Shown one piece after another: positions 58,654-64,000 of a stretch of 64,000 nt of DNA (position 1 is its first letter; every line of letters starts with the position of its first letter). Origin of the DNA: Pictodentalium vernedei. Taxonomy: Eukaryota > Mollusca > Scaphopoda > Dentaliida > Dentaliidae. Where the stretch lies: assembly GCA_031216915.1 (NCBI GenBank), contig CM062295.1, positions 181,550,927-181,614,926 on the forward strand, read 5' to 3'. Under the pieces are notes generated by a model. It was given only the letters and a program-made list of their open reading frames with translations, ran no database searches and had not been told where the DNA came from. A program made the translations under genes and the position numbers.

Positions 58654-60831
58654 AACGGATTGTGACAAGACATCTCATACATATGACTAACCATGCTAGC
58701 CATGTACTGTGTAGACTTAAAACATTCTGCACTATGGATATTATTTATGGGCATACAGAAGTTTTTTAAAAGGCATTGACTCATTATTGCAACAGGCCTT
58801 CGTTGGCATTCAAAGGGAAGGGGGGAGGGGAGGGGGCGGGTGTTTACACAACATGGAGGCATCATCGATTGGGAATACACATAGATACCCACCATTTGGC
58901 ATTCATTCAACCATCGAGGTCTATAAAGGACAGTAGCAATTCTCTCCCCAGCTGTCTCTGTGCAATGCTGGGGACATTAAGGAGGGGTGTCACAATTTTA
59001 GGGCACCAACAGTTGTAAAGCACCTACGGGCACACGCAAAATAATATTTAGGCTTAATCATGCAACTCCGCCAGTATTTGGTATTAGCTCTGCCAGCACT
59101 GTATACTAACAACATTAGCATGCATGAATATGCTATGCCAGATATTATCCTGTTGCCACATATACTTAATTTATATATCTTACTGACCTTACATTTTCCT
59201 GGGAATGTACATGTGCCTAATCAGCACAGCATGAAAGGTGATAGTCGAATGGGGCCATCGTGCATATTCATGCAAGATGGCCCCGCTCAACCATCACCAC
59301 GTTATGTTATATTTTGATTTATTCGTGCAACTCCGCAGGTATTTACTATTTCTCAGCCAGTACTGTACGCTGCCAGGATCAACATGTATGAATATGTCAT
59401 GCTAGATATTAACCCTGCTTCCACCAATACCAATTTTATAGAAATAACTGATCTTTCACCATTTTCCTTGATATATGTATATGACTTATCCCACACAGCA
59501 TGAGAGGTGATAGTTGAATGGGACCATCGTATAAAATCATGCACGATGATCCCATTCAACCATCACCAGTTATTTAAAATTTTGGTTTATTCCAGCAACT
59601 TCACCAGTATTTACCAATAGCTCAGCCAGTACCGTGTGCTGTCAGGGTCAGCATGCATGAACATGCCACGCTGGATATTAACCCCTTTCTCACCAATACT
59701 TGTTTCATACATCCAACAAGCCATTTAATACAAACATTATTTTATACAAGTGTTACATTGGAGAGTGAGGTTTCACAGTATGAATAATAGGCCAATTCAC
59801 GCACCCACCAACCACATTCCCACTATTTCTTAATATAGAACTGACACTACACCGGTAAACATAATCAAAATGTTAGTAATACTCTTTATGAGATATTACC
59901 TCGTGGGTATGGCTATAGACGTTGACCCCATTTCCACCAGCACTTATTATATAATATTTATGCAAGCTGTCAGTATTGAATATTAACCCTACCAATATTG
60001 AATATAATCAGAATTTGCATGCATGGATACACCCCATTTCTACGGTTGTTAGTTATACAAGACTGTGACAATGATCAAGATTCGTACACATCAATACAGC
60101 CAAAATGTCAGTACCAGGGCCACCGCGCACGAACATGGCCCACTGGAACTGCCAAACGTGTTGGCAATTCCAGCCATGCATGTTGGTGAACAGTAATACC
60201 ATGTCCCCTTAATTCTTATTATATAAAATTCAGGCACATTCGTGCTTCCCCTGTCTTGCCCAAGGACAAAACGCGGTTGCCGCAGGTGGAGGCAAACATA
60301 ATTAAAATGTCAGTAATACTCTTTATGAGATATTACCTCATGGGTATGGCCATAGACGTTGACACCATTTCCACCAGCACTTTTTATATAATATTTATGC
60401 AAGCTGTCAGTATTGAATTATTAACCCTGCCAATATTGAGTATAATCAGAGTTTGAGCGCATTGATACACCCCATTTCTACGGTTGCTAATTATACAAGA
60501 CCGTGACAATAATAAAGATTCGTGCACATGATACAGCCAAAATGTCAGTACCAGAGCCACCGCGCCAGAACATGCCCCACCGGAACTGCCAAACGTGTTG
60601 GCAATTCCAGCCATGCATGTTCGTGCACAGTACTACCATGTCCCCATATTACTTATTATATAAAATTCAGGCACATTCGTGCTTCCCCTCCGAAATTGTG
60701 TATGAGAATGCTGTACCAGTGATTAACCCCATTCCCACCAATACTTATTTTATACATGTACTAACCCTCTACAGATGAGCATTATCTGGATGTTATGTTA
60801 TGTTATGTTATATAATGATAAGTTACAAGAC

Positions 60832-61158
60832 ATAACCCTTTGGGCCAACAGAACGTTAATTTCTTTGGGGGGGGGGGGGGCGCACTGTATCAAGGTGTCA
60901 ACCCTTCACCCCACTCGGACAGTAGACGACACTTACAAACAAATTTCTCGAATAACAAAATTTGTCATTTTCTGTCCCCAAAATACGACCCGTGACCCCT
61001 CACCAGAACGAGTTGAACGAACTAGTTCCAGTGAGGGGTCACAAGCTACGCCTCTCAGACAAAAAAAATTAAAAAAAAACAACAAAACAATAGAATTTGA
61101 ATGGTGTTTTGTAAAAAGTGCTAGGCGCTTTGGACGTTACGTTTGTGCAAAGGGTTAA
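60832..61158. mobile_element. Palindromic MITE, family P3 (satellite unit 2)
   Basis: Same as the unit 1 copy, with a G14 tract at 60,867-60,880 in place of the shorter interrupted G run. Right TTAA at 61,155-61,158. Confidence 0.75.
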
Positions 61159-63332
61159 AACGGATTGTAACAAGACATCTTATACATATGACTAACCATG
61201 CTAGCCATGTACTGTGTAGACTTAAAACATGCTGCACTATGGATATTATTTATGGGCATACAGAAGTTTTTTAAAAGGCATTGACTCATTATAGCAACAG
61301 GCCTTCGTTGGCCTTCAAAGGGAAGGGGGAGGGGAAGGGGCGGGTGTTTACACAACATGGAGGCATCATCGATTCGGAATACACATAGATACCCACCATT
61401 TGGCATTCATTCAACCATCGAGGTCTATAAAGGACAGTAGCAATTCTCTCCCCAGCTGTCTCTGTGCAATGCAGGGGACATTAAGGAGGGGTGTCACAAT
61501 TTTAGGGCACCAACAATTGTAAAGCACCTACGGGCACACGCAAAATAATATTTAGGCTTAATCATGCAACTCCACCAGTATTTGGTATTAACTCTGCCAG
61601 CACTGTATACTAACAACATTACCATGCATGAATCTGCTATGCCAGATATTATCCTGTTGCCGCATATACTTAATTTATATATCTTACTGACCTTACATTT
61701 TCCTGGGAATGTCCATGTGCCTAATCAGCACAGCATGAAGGGTGATAGTCGAATGGGGCCACCGTGCATATTCATGCAAGATGGCCCCGCTCAACCATCA
61801 CCACGTTATGTTATATTTTGATTTATTCGTGCAACTCCGCAGGTATTTACTATTTCTCAGCCAGTACTGTACGCTGCCAGGATCAACATGTATGAATATG
61901 TCATGCTAGATATTAACCCCGCTTCCACCAATACCAATTTTATAGAAATAACTGATCTTTCACCATTTTCCTTGGTATATGTATATGACTTATCCCACAC
62001 AGCATGAGAGGTGATTGTTGAATGGGACCATCGTACAAAATCATGCACGATGATCCCATTCAACCATCACCAGTTATTTAAAATTTTGGTTTATTCCAGC
62101 AACTTCACCAGTATTTACCAATAGCTCAGCCAGTACCGTATGCTGTCAGGGTCAGCATGCATGAACATGCCACGCTGGATATTAACCCCTTTCTCACCAA
62201 TACTTGTTTCATACATCCAACAAGCCATTTAATACAAACATTATTTTATACAAGTGGCTACATTGGAGAGTGAGGTTTCACAGTATGAATAATAGGCCAA
62301 TTCACGCACCCACCAACCACATTCCCACTATTTCTTAATATAGAACTCACACTACACCGGTAAACATAATCAAAATGTTAGTAATACTCTTTATGAGATA
62401 TTACCTCGTGGGTATGGCTATAGACGTTGACCCCATTTCCACCAGCACTTATTGTATAATATTTATGCAAGCTGTCAGTATTGAATATTAACCCTACCAA
62501 TATTGAATATAATCAGAATTTGCATGCATGGATACACCCCATTTCTACGGTTGCTAGTTATACAAGACAGTGACAATGATCAAGATTCGTACACATCAAT
62601 ACAGCCAAAATGTCAGTACCAGGGCCACCGCGCACGAACATGCCCCATTGGAACTGCCAAACGTGTTGGCAATTCCAGCCATGCATGTTGGTGAACAGTA
62701 ATACCATGTCCCCTTAATTCTTATTATATAAAATTCAGGCACATTCGTGCTTCCCCTGTCTTGCCCAAGGACACAACGCGGTTGCCGCAGGTGGGGGCAA
62801 ACATAATTAAAATGTCAGTAATACTCTTTATGAGATATTACCTTATGGGTATGGCCATAGACGTTGACCCCATTTCCACCAGCACTTTTTATATAATATT
62901 TATGCAAGCTGTCAGTATTGAATTATTAACCCTGCCAGTATTGAGTATAATCAGAGTTTGAGCGCATTGATACACCCCATTTCTACGGTTGCTAATTATA
63001 CAAGACCGTGACAATAATAAAGATTCGTACACATCAATACAGCCAAAATGTCAGTACCAGAGCCACCGCGCCAGAACATGCCCCACCGGAACTGCCAAAC
63101 ATGTTGGCAATTCCAGCCATGCATGTTCGTGCACAGTAATACCATGTCCCCATATTACTTATTATATAAAATTCAGGCACATTCGTGCTTCCCCTCCGAA
63201 ATTGTGTATGAGAATGCTGTACCAGTGATTAACCCCATTCCCACCAATACTTATTTTATACATGTGCCAACCCTCTACAGAACAACATTATCTGGATATT
63301 ATGTTATGTTATATAATGATAAGTTACAAGAC

Positions 63333-63678
63333 ATAACCCTTTGGACCAACAGAACGTTAATTTCTTTGGGGGGGGGGGGGGGGGGAGCCCGCATTGTATC
63401 AAGGTGTCAACCCTTCACCCAACTCGGACGGTAGACGACACTTACAAACAAATTTCTCGAATAACAAAATTTGTCATTTTCTGTCCCCAAAATACGACCC
63501 GTGACCCCTCACCAGAACGAGTTGAACGAACTAGTTCCAGTGAGGGGTCACAAGCTACGCCTCTGAGACAAAAAAATTAAAAAAATTTTAAAAAAAACCC
63601 CCAAAACCAATAGAATTTGAATGGTGTTTTGTAAAAAGTGCTAGGCGCTTTGGACGTTACGTTTGGGCATAGGGTTAA
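63333..63678. mobile_element. Palindromic MITE, family P3 (satellite unit 3)
   Basis: Same element with a G18 tract at 63,368-63,385. Right TTAA at 63,675-63,678. All three copies share the ATAA left edge, so one insertion was amplified with the unit. Confidence 0.75.
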
Positions 63679-64000
63679 AACGGATTGTAACAAGACATCT
63701 TATACATATGACTAACCATGCTAGCCATGTACTGTGTAGACTTAAAACATGCTGCACTATGGATATTATTTATGGGCATACAGAAGTTTTTTTTAAAAGG
63801 CATTGACTCATTATAGCAACAGGCCTTCATTGGCCTTCAAAGGGAAGGGGGGGGGGGGGGGGTCTTTACACAACATGGAGGCATCATCGATTGGGAATAC
63901 ACATAGATACCCACCATTTGGCATTCATTCAACCATCGAGGTCTATAAAGGACAGTAGCAATTCTCTCCCCAGCTGTCTCTGTGCAATGTTGGGGACATT

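Larger units (their letters stand above)
57786..64000 (+). repeat. Higher-order tandem array, 2,505-bp unit, 2.5 copies
   Basis: Landmarks recur at a fixed spacing: 'acataattaaaatg' at 57,791, 60,296 and 62,801, and 'agcgcattgatacacccc' at 57,951, 60,456 and 62,961 (2,505 bp each). Units are nearly identical apart from homopolymers and point changes. Each unit is built from older roughly 270-bp monomers (landmarks near 59,110, 59,384, 59,650, 59,920) with conserved palindromes (59,237-59,300; 59,508-59,568; again at 61,740 and 62,010). Each unit also carries one P3 MITE, and units 2 and 3 open with about 35 bp of SINE. The array runs off the right edge. Frames of up to 128 codons recur with the unit but show no domain. 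Confidence 0.95.

Overview
The window is repeat-dense DNA from an animal, most likely a marine invertebrate. The abundance of tRNA- and 5S-derived SINEs with (ATTT)n tails, DIRS/Ngaro elements and Jockey-type LINEs suggests a mollusc or another lophotrochozoan, but that taxonomic call is inference. I could not support any host protein-coding gene, rRNA gene or functional tRNA gene. Almost every open frame with a recognisable domain belongs to a mobile element.

Layout. 0-12 kb: a SINE tail, a minus-strand DIRS-like relic, a plus-strand Ty3/Gypsy relic with its 3' LTR, then two small tandem-repeat arrays. 12-20 kb: no genes; a perfect hAT-type MITE with an 8-bp target duplication, a 1.5 kb element with very long inverted arms and a second inverted-repeat element nested inside it. 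20-31 kb: SINEs, an Ngaro-like relic, a complete 400-bp SINE with a 10-bp target duplication, LINE debris and a second DIRS-like relic. 31-36 kb: nested SINEs and MITEs, including a SINE whose head is 5S rRNA. 36.9-38.4 kb: a nearly whole Tc1-type (DD34E) transposon. 40.3-43.3 kb: a LINE with endonuclease and RT. 43.4-50 kb: a candidate solo LTR and a duplicated block, one copy of which holds a 3.08 kb unclassified element with terminal inverted repeats. 50.5-54.8 kb: a minus-strand LINE whose RT is split by fold-back tRNA-Ser/Leu-like SINEs. 55-64 kb: tandem repeats ending in an array with a 2,505-bp higher-order unit.

The most informative signals are relationships between elements. A family of short palindromic MITEs flanked by TTAA (piggyBac-like ends) is inserted at least eight times, twice exactly into TTAA sites of SINEs where sister SINE copies supply the empty site. 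One SINE body appears with at least two classes of head (tRNA-like and 5S rRNA). The 3.08 kb unclassified element at 44,676-47,752 is bounded by 30-bp inverted repeats, and its empty site survives in a sister copy about 1 kb away. The 2,505-bp satellite unit carries a MITE and a fragment of a SINE that has been amplified with it. Long G/C homopolymers (12-27 nt) are unusually frequent.
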